NCBI GenBank assembly: GCA_050946535.1
Contig: JBMNUZ010000002.1
Span: forward strand, 62,001-126,000
Direction of reading: 5' to 3'
Origin: RUG708 sp050946535
Lineage (GTDB): Bacteria > Bacillota > Clostridia > Peptostreptococcales > Anaerovoracaceae
Length of the DNA stretch: 64,000 nucleotides
The position numbers were made by a program, and so were the translations under genes. Under the pieces are notes generated by a model. It did not search any database. It had not been told where the DNA came from and was given only the letters and a program-made list of their open reading frames with translations. Shown here in pieces: positions 45,901 to 55,183 of this stretch. Every line of letters starts with the position of its first letter. Positions within the stretch are counted from its first letter, which is position 1.

Positions 45901-47649
45901 TCAGCGGGTGAGCCGCGGATTCAGCGGCATTTCCCAGCCCTCGTGGTCTGTGTGAAGAAGTTCTTCTGCTTTTTCTGAAAGCGGAGCACCGATATATTCG
46001 CCGTACAGCCTTTTCATTACCGGACTTTCGTGCGAGAATCTGATTTCACTGTCCTTGTCCAGCTTGTAAAGCTCCGATCCTCTTGAGTCTGTCATGCTCC
46101 AGCCGTCGTGTATCGGCATTCCGCCGCCGCCTGAACATCCGCCGGGGCATGCCATGACTTCGACAAAATCGTAGTGAACTCTGCCGGCGCGCAGGGCTTC
46201 TATCAGATTGCGCGTGTTGAGAAGCCCCGATACGACGGCGACCTTGATCTTTGCACCGCTGAAATCTATTTCGGCTTCCTTCCAGCCTTCCATGCCGCGT
46301 ACGTTTCTGAATGCGTCGGGATCAGGGTTTCTGCCCGTTGCGTCGTAGTACGCCGTACGCAGCGCCGCTTCCATTACGCCTCCTGTTACGCCGAATATCT
46401 TTCCTGCGCCCGACGCGATGCCGAACGGGCCGTCAAATTCTGAAACAGGAAGCAGAGCCGGATTTATTTGATCTGAGCGCAGCATGCGGTTCATTTCGCG
46501 GACGGTGAGAGAAATGTCGACGTCAGGATCTCCGCATGCGTCGTTCTGATTAGGCTCTGCGCATTCCGCCTTTTTCGCCAGACAAGGCATGATCGAAACC
46601 ATGAATATGTTGTGCGGATCAACGCCTTCTACGTCTCGGAACCACGCTTTTACAGCCGACGCCAGAATCTGATGCGGCGATTTGGTGGTAGAGAGCTGCG
46701 GAACCATGTCAGGGTACTGGGATTTCATGAAACGTACCCAGGCCGGACAGCACGATGTAAACATCGGTTTCGTGTATTTATCCGGATTCTGCATGCGTTC
46801 GAGGAATTCCGCGGCTTCCTCCATTATAGTCAGGTCGGCGCCGGTGTTTGTGTCGAAAACGTAGTCAAAGCCGAGTTTTTTCAGCGCAGAAACCAGGCGT
46901 CCGGCTCCGGCCTCGCTGTTCGACAGCCCGAAGTCCTCGTTCCACGATGTCCTTGCGGACGGAGCTACCTGGGCGATTACTATCTTTGAAGGATCTGCGA
47001 GAGCGTCGAAAACCTCGTCGGTGTCGTCACGTTCTCTGAGGGCTCCCGTCGAGCAATTGATTACGCACTGTCCGCAGAAGGTGCAGTCGGAGTTCATGAT
47101 GTTTCTGCCGAGCGTCACGTCGATGTGAGCGTGGCCGCCGGAACCTTCAAGATCCCAGATTTGCATGTCCTGGATTTTGCTGCAGACGTTCACGCATCTC
47201 AGGCATTTTATGCATTTCGAAGCGTCGTGAATAAGCGGAGCCTTCATATCCCAGCGCTTTACAGGAATGTCGGGTTTGAACGGATTGCCGTCGAGTATAT
47301 TGAGATCGTTGCAGAGCGTCTGAAGGGAGCAGTTGCCGGAACGTACACAGCTGATGCAGCTTCCGTTGTGCTGAGACATAATGAGTTCAGCGTTGATCCG
47401 GCGTGCCTCTCTGACGCGCGGGCTGTTCGTATGTACGACCATGCCTGGCTGCACTACGTTGTCGCACGCCGGCACGAGACGTTCGGTGCCTTCTACCTCT
47501 ACGGTGCACATGCGGCAGGCCGCGATCTCGTTTATATCTTTAAGATAGCACAGATGAGGAATCGAGATGCCGGCCGACGCTGCCGCATTCATGATAGTCG
47601 TGCCCTCGGCGCAGCTGACAGGCGTGTTGTCTATTGTCAGATTTACCAT
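45901..47649 (-). CDS. [FeFe] hydrogenase, group A catalytic subunit
   Basis: Hydrogen-producing or -oxidising enzyme, 582 residues. From the N terminus: [2Fe-2S] domain (Cys34, 45, 48, 62), the His-Cys3 [4Fe-4S] site (His94, Cys98, 101, 107), two 4Fe-4S ferredoxin motifs (146-205), and the H-cluster domain with L1 TSCCPAW (Cys300, Cys301), L2 MPCLAKKAE (Cys356) and L3 MACPGGCSGGGG (Cys501, Cys505). L1 has Ala where Gly is usual. All cluster ligands are present. ATG 47649 is chosen with GGGAGG upstream; it overlaps the flavoprotein gene by 7 nt, so the two form one translationally coupled unit and probably one complex using NAD(P)H. Confidence 0.95.
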   Translation of the reverse strand: MVNLTIDNTPVSCAEGTTIMNAAASAGISIPHLCYLKDINEIAACRMCTVEVEGTERLVPACDNVVQPGMVVHTNSPRVREARRINAELIMSQHNGSCISCVRSGNCSLQTLCNDLNILDGNPFKPDIPVKRWDMKAPLIHDASKCIKCLRCVNVCSKIQDMQIWDLEGSGGHAHIDVTLGRNIMNSDCTFCGQCVINCSTGALRERDDTDEVFDALADPSKIVIAQVAPSARTSWNEDFGLSNSEAGAGRLVSALKKLGFDYVFDTNTGADLTIMEEAAEFLERMQNPDKYTKPMFTSCCPAWVRFMKSQYPDMVPQLSTTKSPHQILASAVKAWFRDVEGVDPHNIFMVSIMPCLAKKAECAEPNQNDACGDPDVDISLTVREMNRMLRSDQINPALLPVSEFDGPFGIASGAGKIFGVTGGVMEAALRTAYYDATGRNPDPDAFRNVRGMEGWKEAEIDFSGAKIKVAVVSGLLNTRNLIEALRAGRVHYDFVEVMACPGGCSGGGGMPIHDGWSMTDSRGSELYKLDKDSEIRFSHESPVMKRLYGEYIGAPLSEKAEELLHTDHEGWEMPLNPRLTR

Positions 47650-49478
47650 TTTTCTGTCCTGCCTCCCTTGAAAACTCCATATCCGAAGTGATCGCATCTC
47701 AGACACCTGCCTGATTCCTGAGCCGCTTCTTCGCCGGTCATGCATAATTCTATCTGATCAAAATCGCAGGCGCGCTCGTGAGCAGGACGCATGTTTGACT
47801 GGATGCGTCCGCACGCGTCGTTGTCGTGCAGTACAGGGTGCGGGATTTCAACGTCCACCGTGATTTCGTGGTTATATCCGAGATACTGGTCGATATTCGC
47901 TGCCGCGACCTTTCCGGCTCCAATGGCTCTGATCGCTGTGGCAGGACCGGATACGCAGTCGCCGCCGGCGAAGATTCCCTCGTGATCGGCAATATCGCCT
48001 GTATCGAAAGCGCTGATGCTGCCTCTTACCACAGGAATGCCTGCCTCCTCGAATTCCTTTGAGTCGACGCCCTGTCCGATAGCAACGACCACGACGTCGC
48101 ACGGAATGACGGCCTCTGGAAGATCAGCCTTTACAGGCCTCGGCCGTCCCGAATTATCTATGGCTCCTGGTATCTGCGGCTGTACGACGAGACCGGTGAC
48201 GTTATCTTTTTCGTCGAGCTGGATCCTTACAGGTGCAGACATGGTCATGATTTCGCATCCTTCTGCGATGGCTCCCTCTATCTCGTCAGGGAGCGCTGTC
48301 ATATCCTCGGTTCTGCGGCGGTATACGCAGGTTACGCGGTCTGCGCCCATTCTCTTCGAGCTTCTCGTGCAGTCCATAGCGGTATTTCCTCCGCCTATGA
48401 TGCAGACGCTCTTTCCGGTGAAGTCAGGAATGTCTCCGTCGCCGATTCTTCCGAGCATTTCGACGGCTGAGATCACGCCGTGTCCGTTTTCTCCCGGCAG
48501 ATTGAGCTTTTTGTCCTGCTGGGCGCCTATGGCGATGAACACCGCATCAAAATTGTTCCTGAGATGCTCCATCGGTATGTCTCTGCCTATCGTGGTGCTC
48601 TTTTCGACTGTTATTCCGGTCGAAAGGATCGCATCTATGTCCTCCTGCAGTTTTTCTCTGGGCAGCCTGTAGCTCGGGATGCCGTAGCGGAGCATGCCGC
48701 CGAGGTGCTTATGAGCATCGTAGACGGTAACGCTGTGTCCCATGAGGGCGAGGTAATATGCGCATGAAAGTCCGCCGGGGCCTCCGCCGATGACAGCGAC
48801 CTTTTTGCCTGTCGGTTCAGCGCACTCAGGTGCCGGTACGATGCCGGCGTTGTCGCACGCGTAGCGCTTGAGGCCCCTGATGTTTATGGACGCATCTATG
48901 AGTCCGCGTCGGCACCTGTTTTCGCATGGATGCTCGCAGATAAGTCCGCATGCTACAGGGAACGGATTGTCCTTTCTGATCAGCCTCACGGCGTCGGCGT
49001 ACCGTCCTTCGTGGATGAGAGCCACATAACCCGGAATGTCAACGCCGGCCGGGCACAGATCGGTGCACGGAATAGGCTGGTTCATGGATGCGATGCATCG
49101 GTTGTGCCTTACGTGTTCGAGGTAGTCGTCCCTGAATCCGCGGACGCCCTTCAGAACCATCGATGCAGCTTCAAATCCGATGGCGCAGTCCGAAGTGTTC
49201 TTTATGACTTCAGCCGTCTGCTCGATAAGATCGACCGTTTCTTCAGTGGCCTCTCCGTTGAGCACGTCGTCCATCAGAGTTTCGAGCTGGCCGAGGCCTA
49301 TGCGGCACGGCACGCATTTTCCACATGTCTGAGCGTGGCACAGTCTGAGGAAGGATGCGGCGAGGTCGACAGGGCACAGACCAGGAGGGCTTGCAATTAT
49401 TCTTCTCTCAACGTCTTTATACAGGCCCTCGACTGTTGTCTGGGCCTGAGACATTGTTTTTATCGTAAGTCTGCTCAA
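47643..49478 (-). CDS. NuoF-C/GltD-like NAD(P)-dependent flavoprotein partner of the hydrogenase
   Basis: FAD- and Fe-S-containing oxidoreductase subunit, 611 residues. Residues 30-125 match the C-terminal [4Fe-4S] domain of NuoF/HydB (TCGKCVPCR, Cys52/55/58, and Cys98). Residues 130-205 match the cysteine-rich N-terminal domain of glutamate synthase small subunit (CTDLCPAG, CGLICEHPCENRC). Then come an FAD fold (IGGGPGGLSCAYY) and an NAD(P) fold (IGGGNTAMDCTR with VYRRR, suggesting NADPH), and a final CLRCDHFG. TTG 49478 has AAGGAT 6 nt upstream; ATG 49454 has none. Related GltD-like subunits occur in electron-bifurcating hydrogenase/transhydrogenase complexes of acetogens; bifurcation here is inference. 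Confidence 0.9.
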   Translation of the reverse strand: MSRLTIKTMSQAQTTVEGLYKDVERRIIASPPGLCPVDLAASFLRLCHAQTCGKCVPCRIGLGQLETLMDDVLNGEATEETVDLIEQTAEVIKNTSDCAIGFEAASMVLKGVRGFRDDYLEHVRHNRCIASMNQPIPCTDLCPAGVDIPGYVALIHEGRYADAVRLIRKDNPFPVACGLICEHPCENRCRRGLIDASINIRGLKRYACDNAGIVPAPECAEPTGKKVAVIGGGPGGLSCAYYLALMGHSVTVYDAHKHLGGMLRYGIPSYRLPREKLQEDIDAILSTGITVEKSTTIGRDIPMEHLRNNFDAVFIAIGAQQDKKLNLPGENGHGVISAVEMLGRIGDGDIPDFTGKSVCIIGGGNTAMDCTRSSKRMGADRVTCVYRRRTEDMTALPDEIEGAIAEGCEIMTMSAPVRIQLDEKDNVTGLVVQPQIPGAIDNSGRPRPVKADLPEAVIPCDVVVVAIGQGVDSKEFEEAGIPVVRGSISAFDTGDIADHEGIFAGGDCVSGPATAIRAIGAGKVAAANIDQYLGYNHEITVDVEIPHPVLHDNDACGRIQSNMRPAHERACDFDQIELCMTGEEAAQESGRCLRCDHFGYGVFKGGRTEKW

Positions 49479-49666
49479 AGAATTATCCTTTCTGTGATCA
49501 TTGCTTTTATTTCTGTGAATGATTTCTATGAATGATTAAGCAATATTATACATTATGCAAAGGCATTTGCCGTCATATTATTAAATTTAACTATGCACTA
49601 ACCAGTAGCATAAATAATCAATGACAAGTGAGCGCCGAAAGCACAGAATCGAGATGGGACAGTATA

Positions 49667-49796
49667 GAGCTGGGAGAAACTGATACATCACCGTACTGAG
49701 AGAAGCTGATTCAACGTCGAGCCGAGAGAATCCGATAGAGCATCGGGCTTAGAGAAGTTGATACAGAATCAGGCTGAGAGAATCTGACTTCTGTAG
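49667..49796. repeat. 26-bp degenerate tandem repeat, five units
   Basis: Units start at 49667, 49693, 49719, 49745 and 49771 with core CTGAGAGAANCTGATNCA. It lies in the 640-nt gap between the divergent hydrogenase and hydratase genes and ends where the paired element at 49796 begins. Confidence 0.88.
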
Positions 49797-49945
49797 GCGC
49801 CGCGGTCCGTTCGCACCGAAAGAAGGTCGTCAGGCTTCCCTGGCAGCGGCATCTAAGTCAGATGTGTAGTAAAGGCTGGAAAGCAGAATCTATACCTCTT
49901 AAGAGAAAGCTTTATTCTGATATTGCTCGTGCGGACCGCGGGTGC
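49796..49945. ncRNA. Possible structured RNA closed by a long-range helix
   Basis: CCGCGGTCCG (49800-49809) pairs with CGGACCGCGG (49932-49941), extendable by GCGC/GTGC across a bulge. Inside are CAGG/CCTG (about 49831-49842), CATCT/AGATG (49850-49864) and CAGAAT/ATTCTG (49885-49919). The strand is not determined, it matches no RNA class I can name, and no terminator follows. Confidence 0.35.
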
Positions 49946-49978
49946 AGACTAAAAAACAATTATGAAATTGTATACATC

Positions 49979-50007
49979 TTGCACAGGCCGTTAGTAAGTG
50001 GGATAAT
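49979..50007 (+). promoter_or_regulatory. Promoter of the aconitase-family gene
   Basis: -35 TTGCAC (49979-49984), 17-nt spacer, -10 GATAAT (50002-50007). Transcription would start near 50014. A short hairpin GCAGAA/TTCTGC with CGTTTTT follows at 50020-50042, a possible weak early terminator. Confidence 0.6.
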
Positions 50008-50118
50008 ATAGGACAATGAGCAGAAATTTTTCTGCCGTTTTTCATATACTTCAGAAAAGTACTTCAAGACAAGCAAACTGAATTCGTTCAGATTTACATC
50101 ATCAGACGGAGGAATTAA

Positions 50119-52428
50119 ATGATCAGATTACAGGACGGAGGCGTTTATCTGGTAAACGGCACGGAAATCGTTCCGGACGGCCCGGATGCGGCCAGCGCTG
50201 TAAAGGCAGCGGCCGGAAAAGAAGTTTCCAGAGATGAAGCCAGAAAAGGAACGATGGCTTATGGTATTCTGGAGCAGCACAATACTTCAGACAACATGAC
50301 CGATCTCAGGATTAAATTCGATAAACTGACATCCCACGATATAACATACGTGGGAATTATCCAGACCGCGAGAGCGTCCGGACTCGAAAAATTCCCTGTT
50401 CCGTATGTGCTCACCAACTGCCACAATTCGCTCTGTGCGGTAGGCGGCACTATCAACGAGGACGACCACATGTTCGGACTTTCGTGCGCAAAGAGATACG
50501 GCGGCATTTACGTACCTCCACATCAGGCAGTCATCCATCAGTACGCCAGGGAGATGCTCGCGGGCGGCGGAAAGATGATACTCGGATCCGACTCTCATAC
50601 TCGTTACGGAGCTCTCGGAACGATGGCCATGGGAGAAGGCGGTCCCGAACTGGTAAAGCAGCTCCTCGGCAAGACATACGATATCCCGATGCCGGGTGTG
50701 ACTGCCGTCTACATGACAGGAAAACCTGTTCCGGGCGTAGGTCCCCAGGACGTTGCGCTCGCGATTATCGGCGCAGTCTTCGACAAAGGTTATGTCAAGA
50801 ACAAGGTTATGGAGTTCGTAGGTCCTGGAGTCGCTAATCTCTCAGCGGATTTCAGAATCGGAATCGATGTAATGACTACCGAAACCACGTGCCTCTCTTC
50901 GATCTGGAAGACAGACGATACGATCAAAGAATTCTACGAGAAGCACGGCCGCCCTGGAGACTTCAAAGAGCTCAATCCTTCGCCTGTCGCTTATTACGAC
51001 GGATGCGTATATGTGGAGCTCGACAAGATCCGTCCGATGATAGCGATGCCGTTCCACCCGAGCAATGTCTATACGATCGACGAAGTTAACGCAAATCTCG
51101 AAGACGTGCTCCACGACGTAGAGAAGAAGGCGGAAACCGTTCTCAACGGAGACGTAAACTTCAATCTTACGAACAAGATTCACAACGGACGTCTGCTCGT
51201 CGACCAGGGCATCATAGCGGGCTGCGCCGGCGGCGGATTCGAAAACATTTGCGATGCGGCCGACATACTGAGAGGCCAGTATATCGGAAGCGACGATTTC
51301 ACGCTCAGCATATATCCTGCAAGCTCGCCGATTTACCTTGAGCTTGCGAAAAACGGAGTCCTCGCGGATCTCATCGAGACAGGCGCAGTAGTCAAGACTG
51401 CTTTCTGCGGACCGTGCTTCGGCGCGGGCGACACACCTGCGAACGGGGATCTCTCTATCCGCCACTCGACGAGAAACTTCCCTAACAGAGAAGGCTCGAA
51501 GATTCAGGAAGGCCAGATCGCTTCGGTCGCCCTCATGGATGCCAGATCGATCGCAGCGACGGCTGCAAACAAGGGCTATCTGACTCCGGCAACGGAGTTC
51601 GCGGGTGAATACCGTCATCCTGTCTACCACTTCGACGGTGAAATCTACAAGAACCGCGTGTTCGACAGCCACGGAAAGGCCGATCCATCGGTTCCTGTCC
51701 GCTTCGGACCGAATATCAAAGACTGGCCTGACATGCCTGCGCTTCCTGAGAATCTGATCATCAAGGTCGTTTCGGAGATTCACGATCCTGTTACTACGAC
51801 GGACGAGCTCATTCCTTCGGGCGAAACATCGAGCTACCGTTCGAATCCTCTGAGACTCGCGGAATTCGCCCTTTCGAGAAAAGATCCTGAATACGTAGGG
51901 CTCGCGAAGGAGATACAGAAGGGGCAGAAAGCCATAGAGGCAGGGAAGTGCGGCGGTGAAGCCGTTCCGGAACTCAAGCCTGTCATGGCTGCTGTTCATA
52001 CGAAGTATCCTGACGTAAGCCACGAAAACCTCGGAATCGGTTCCACGATCTTCGCGGTAAAACCTGGCGACGGATCTGCACGCGAGCAGGCGGCATCATG
52101 CCAGAAGGTTCTCGGCGGCTGGGCTAACATCGCAAACGAATATGCCACCAAGAGGTATCGTTCGAACCTCATCAACTGGGGCATGCTCCCGTTCGTAACC
52201 GACTGCAGCGACAAGGAACTCCCGTTCTCGAAAGGCGACTTCATCTTCATTCCTGAGATCAGGAATGCCGTAAGCAGCAAGGCTGAAAAGATCACCGCCT
52301 ACAAAGTCGACCCGGATGCGAAAACTCTTTCGCCGTTCGAACTTTCGCTCGGAAATCTCACGGACGACGAGCGCGAGATTATCCTGGACGGCTGCCTGAT
52401 CAATTACTACAGGGCTCATATGAACTGA
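50119..52428 (+). CDS. Aconitase-family hydratase
   Basis: Fe-S hydro-lyase of 769 residues. The aconitase fold is shown by GSDSHTRYGALG, the cluster ligands Cys369 (AGCAGGGFENI) and Cys430/Cys433 (CGPCFGAGDTP), and the swivelling C-terminal domain with GIGSTIFA and GGWANIANEYA-type sequence. Overall it resembles the YbhJ-like putative hydratase group more than AcnA or AcnB, so citrate isomerisation is likely but not proven. ACGGAGGAA precedes the ATG. The stop codon is contained in an exact 11-bp tandem duplication. Monocistronic, with own promoter and a terminator about 165 nt downstream. Confidence 0.9.
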   Translation: MIRLQDGGVYLVNGTEIVPDGPDAASAVKAAAGKEVSRDEARKGTMAYGILEQHNTSDNMTDLRIKFDKLTSHDITYVGIIQTARASGLEKFPVPYVLTNCHNSLCAVGGTINEDDHMFGLSCAKRYGGIYVPPHQAVIHQYAREMLAGGGKMILGSDSHTRYGALGTMAMGEGGPELVKQLLGKTYDIPMPGVTAVYMTGKPVPGVGPQDVALAIIGAVFDKGYVKNKVMEFVGPGVANLSADFRIGIDVMTTETTCLSSIWKTDDTIKEFYEKHGRPGDFKELNPSPVAYYDGCVYVELDKIRPMIAMPFHPSNVYTIDEVNANLEDVLHDVEKKAETVLNGDVNFNLTNKIHNGRLLVDQGIIAGCAGGGFENICDAADILRGQYIGSDDFTLSIYPASSPIYLELAKNGVLADLIETGAVVKTAFCGPCFGAGDTPANGDLSIRHSTRNFPNREGSKIQEGQIASVALMDARSIAATAANKGYLTPATEFAGEYRHPVYHFDGEIYKNRVFDSHGKADPSVPVRFGPNIKDWPDMPALPENLIIKVVSEIHDPVTTTDELIPSGETSSYRSNPLRLAEFALSRKDPEYVGLAKEIQKGQKAIEAGKCGGEAVPELKPVMAAVHTKYPDVSHENLGIGSTIFAVKPGDGSAREQAASCQKVLGGWANIANEYATKRYRSNLINWGMLPFVTDCSDKELPFSKGDFIFIPEIRNAVSSKAEKITAYKVDPDAKTLSPFELSLGNLTDDEREIILDGCLINYYRAHMN

Positions 52429-52440
52429 CTATGAACTGAC
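52419..52440. repeat. Exact 11-bp duplication spanning the hydratase stop codon
   Basis: TATGAACTGAC occurs at 52419-52429 and 52430-52440; the stop TGA is 52426-52428 in the first copy. Confidence 0.95.
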
Positions 52441-52591
52441 GGCGGCAGATTCAGATAAATAAACAGCGAAAGTATAAAACACAGCGCAAGAGCGCAAGCA
52501 GATAATACAGCGCGAGCAGAAATAAAGCAAAATTAGAAATACAGCGCAGATCGATCAGCGCAGCGAGAGCATCCTGCAGAGTGAATGCCAG

Positions 52592-52619
52592 AGAGCATCC
52601 AGCGGGATGCTCTTTTTTA
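52592..52619 (+). terminator. Intrinsic terminator after the hydratase gene
   Basis: AGAGCATCC (52592-52600) pairs with GGATGCTCT (52605-52613), followed by TTTTT. A second GAGAGCATCC at 52565-52574 could compete for the same 3' arm. Confidence 0.88.
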
Positions 52620-52665
52620 CTGCAGGCTTGCGGGAAGCCGCACAGAACTGGTCTGCGGAAAACTC

Positions 52666-52752
52666 TGCGAAAAACGCAGAGGAGCTGGCACACGGAAATC
52701 TGTACAGAGCAAGTTTGCGGAAAACGCAGAGGAGCTGGCATACGGAAATCCT
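52666..52752. repeat. 50-bp period direct repeat, two copies
   Basis: A 37-bp segment beginning TGCGAAAAACGCAGAGGAGC at 52666 recurs at 52716 with two mismatches. The rest of the 700-nt gap contains scattered ATACAGCGC motifs (52480-52560) and no gene. Confidence 0.85.
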
Positions 52753-52992
52753 TATAGAGATGGCATACGTAGAGAGCACAGTGCCGCCTTACGTTAAGCG
52801 TCGAGACGCTTGGAAAGAGACGACAGCGAAGAAGCGGGAAAACTGATCAGAGACCATGAAGATTCAATGCCTGCAACGCCGGACATTCTGACGTGACGGC
52901 ATTGGTATTTACAGGGGCATCCGGATTATTACTGTCTTATTAACCAGAAAATGCATAACCGAAAGCCTATACAAACTATTGAATACATGTAT

Positions 52993-53021
52993 TTTACTTA
53001 TTCCTAACAATGGACTAATAT
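52993..53021 (+). promoter_or_regulatory. Promoter of the Mop-domain gene
   Basis: -35 TTTACT (52993-52998), 17-nt spacer, -10 TAATAT (53016-53021), giving a leader of about 97 nt with a small TCTC/GAGA stem. Confidence 0.55.
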
Positions 53022-53124
53022 ATGTCTCGAACGGGGGAGAATGTAAAGAAAAACCCGGTAGATTAACATAAATGTTTTCGTAAGAAAGACATTATTGTGA
53101 GAGAAAAAAGGGAGGAAAAGGAAA

Positions 53125-53538
53125 ATGAAACTTTCAGCAAGAAATCAGTTCGCAGGTACAGTTAAGTCAGTTAAGGAAGGCGCAGTAAACGGAATCGTTA
53201 CAATCGACGTAAAGGGCACTCCAGTTACAGCTACTATCAGCATGGGTTCAATAAAGAACCTCGGTCTCGCAGAGGGCAAGAGCGCAGTTGCAGTAATTAA
53301 GGCTACTGACGTTATGGTAGGCGAAGGCAGCATGAAGCTTTCAGCAAGAAACAAGTTCCCTGGCAAGATCACATCGGTTGAAAAGGGTGCTGTAAACGAC
53401 ATCGTAAAGCTCGACACTGCAATCGGAACAGTAACTGCTACTATCTCTGACGGAGCAGTTCAGGAACTCGGTCTCCAGGAAGGCAAGGATGCAGTTGCAG
53501 TAATCAAGGCTACTTCAGTAATGGTAGGCATCGAATAA
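53125..53538 (+). CDS. Tandem Mop/TOBE-domain molybdate-binding protein
   Basis: Small cytosolic protein of 137 residues made of two Mop domains (1-68 and 69-137), each opening with MKLSARN and ending in AVIKATDVMVG or AVIKATSVMVG. The two halves are obvious duplicates. Di-Mop molbindins bind molybdate or tungstate for storage or homeostasis. AAAGGGAGGAAAAGG gives a strong ribosome binding site, and codons are biased (GCA, GTA, AAG) relative to neighbours, suggesting high expression. No molybdate transporter or molybdopterin gene lies in the window, so the metal link is from family knowledge only. Confidence 0.92.
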   Translation: MKLSARNQFAGTVKSVKEGAVNGIVTIDVKGTPVTATISMGSIKNLGLAEGKSAVAVIKATDVMVGEGSMKLSARNKFPGKITSVEKGAVNDIVKLDTAIGTVTATISDGAVQELGLQEGKDAVAVIKATSVMVGIE

Positions 53539-53587
53539 TAACAAAATTCCGAATCAGAACTTCCGTTGAAACGGACTATGATGTGAA

Positions 53588-53628
53588 GCCGCCGCAGCAG
53601 GAAAAAATCCTGCGCGGCGGCTGTTTTT
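53588..53628 (+). terminator. Intrinsic terminator after the Mop gene
   Basis: GCCGCCGC-AG-CAGGA pairs with TCCTG-CG-CGGCGGC (53588-53621), followed by TGTTTTTTATG. Converges with the pdxR gene. Confidence 0.9.
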
Positions 53629-53634
53629 TATGCG

Positions 53635-55050
53635 CTATCGCGCGCTTTCTATGGTTTCGCAGATTATTTTCACGGCTTCAGCGATATTCTCTTCTTTTAC
53701 GTTCGAATAGTTGATAACAAACTTGTGAGCCGTGTCCTCCGGTGGATTTGCGTAAAACGACGAGAGTGGCGACATGCGGACGCCACGTGAGGCGAGCTTC
53801 TTGCAGAATTCGCTGTCGTCCATATCCATCTCGAATTTCATCAGGAAATGCAGGCCTGAGTCTTCTTCGAACGTCGAGACGCAGTCTTTCAGCGGGCTCT
53901 TTCTGATGGCCGACATCAGGCTGTTCTTCTTTTTGTAGTAATGATTCCTGAGCCTGTTTATGTGCTTTTCAAAATATCCGCCAGTAATAAATCTCGTCAG
54001 CGCATACTGCTCGAACGTAGGAACGGGGCACGAGCTGAACGAAAAATCATTCATATATTTTTCGGCGAGGTGGGGAGGGAGCACCATGTATCCGATTCTG
54101 ACCGTGGATGCAAGAGTCTTCGTGAACGTGTTCATGTATATGACTTTCTCCTGCACGTCCATGCTTATGAGAGGGGGCACAGGGCGTCCTTTCAGCCTGA
54201 ATTCGCTGTCGTAGTCGTCCTCGATTATATATCTGCGGCCCGATTCGGACGCCCAGGCCAGATATTCGAATCTGCGCCCGACGGGCGTCACTATTCCGGT
54301 CGGGTAGTGATGCGACGGCGACGTGTGTATGACGTCTATCTGCTTGTCCCGCAGTTCGCTTACTTTCACACCGCTGCCGTCCATTTCGGCGCGCCGGCAT
54401 TCGGCGCCGAAACTCGTGAATATCTTGTACACTTTTCCGTAACCGGGGTCTTCCACGCCGTAGATTCTGTCGTTTCCGAGCAGCTGCAGCAGAACGCCGT
54501 ACAGGTTTTCGGCGCCCGCGCCTATGATTATCTGTTCCGGTTTTACGGATATTCCGTGGAATTCGCGAAGGCTGTCGGCGAGGGCGCGCCTCAGAGGCAT
54601 GATGCCGCCGACAGGAGGATTCGTCAGGAGTTCCTCCTGGTGGCTGCTGAGGAGCTCGCGCATTATGCGCGCCCAGACAGAGAACGGGAACTGTTCCGGC
54701 CGCGTCTGATTGCTCGTGAAGTCTGCGACGTACGAGGGCACGGGCGCGGCGGCGGAGCCGCTTTCTGTCCGCGGAGCGGACGCAGGACGCGGAATTCCTG
54801 CAGCAGCATTGATATCGGAAACAAAATATCCTTTCTTCGGGATCGAAAATATCCACCCTTCGGTCATCAGCATGTTGTACGCGTTCTCGACGGTGATCGT
54901 GCTTATGCCCAGATTTTTCGCAAAACTGCGTTTCGACGGCAGCTTCTCGCCGGATGTGAGTTTCCCTGCAATTATGTCGTTTTTTATGCATTTGTACAGG
55001 TGTTCGTAGAGGCAGTCTGACCCTGTATCAGATAATGAATATGTGAGCAT
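53635..55050 (-). CDS. pdxR: PdxR-type MocR regulator of vitamin B6 synthesis
   Basis: GntR/MocR chimera of 471 residues: N-terminal winged helix (about 15-80; LPSKRSFAKNLGISTITVENAY) joined to a fold-type I aminotransferase-like domain (about 105-470) that binds PLP, with FTKTLAS around the PLP lysine and IEDDYDSEFR. PdxR proteins activate pdxST when PLP is scarce. The gene is divergent from pdxS with a 133-nt shared region, the standard arrangement, which is the main reason for choosing PdxR over other MocR paralogs. Confidence 0.9.
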   Translation of the reverse strand: MLTYSLSDTGSDCLYEHLYKCIKNDIIAGKLTSGEKLPSKRSFAKNLGISTITVENAYNMLMTEGWIFSIPKKGYFVSDINAAAGIPRPASAPRTESGSAAAPVPSYVADFTSNQTRPEQFPFSVWARIMRELLSSHQEELLTNPPVGGIMPLRRALADSLREFHGISVKPEQIIIGAGAENLYGVLLQLLGNDRIYGVEDPGYGKVYKIFTSFGAECRRAEMDGSGVKVSELRDKQIDVIHTSPSHHYPTGIVTPVGRRFEYLAWASESGRRYIIEDDYDSEFRLKGRPVPPLISMDVQEKVIYMNTFTKTLASTVRIGYMVLPPHLAEKYMNDFSFSSCPVPTFEQYALTRFITGGYFEKHINRLRNHYYKKKNSLMSAIRKSPLKDCVSTFEEDSGLHFLMKFEMDMDDSEFCKKLASRGVRMSPLSSFYANPPEDTAHKFVINYSNVKEENIAEAVKIICETIESAR

Positions 55051-55183
55051 TTCGCGTTATTTTCTCCAATCTGGCATTACTGAATATGTTCGTTTTGAAT
55101 ATTTATATATGATCAGATATGAGTATAATTAATTTCCATCAATAAGTCTACAGAAATAACAGGAATTTTGCGGAGGAAAAACA
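55051..55183. promoter_or_regulatory. pdxR-pdxS divergent control region
   Basis: AT-rich. For pdxS a good -10 (TATAAT at about 55123-55128) lacks a matching -35 at 16-18 nt, fitting activator-dependent transcription. PdxR sites were not resolved. Confidence 0.5.

Noticed and set aside
49667..49796. CRISPR or iteron-type array with 26-bp period
   Set aside because: Unit conservation is spread over the full 26 bp without spacers, and no replication gene is nearby.
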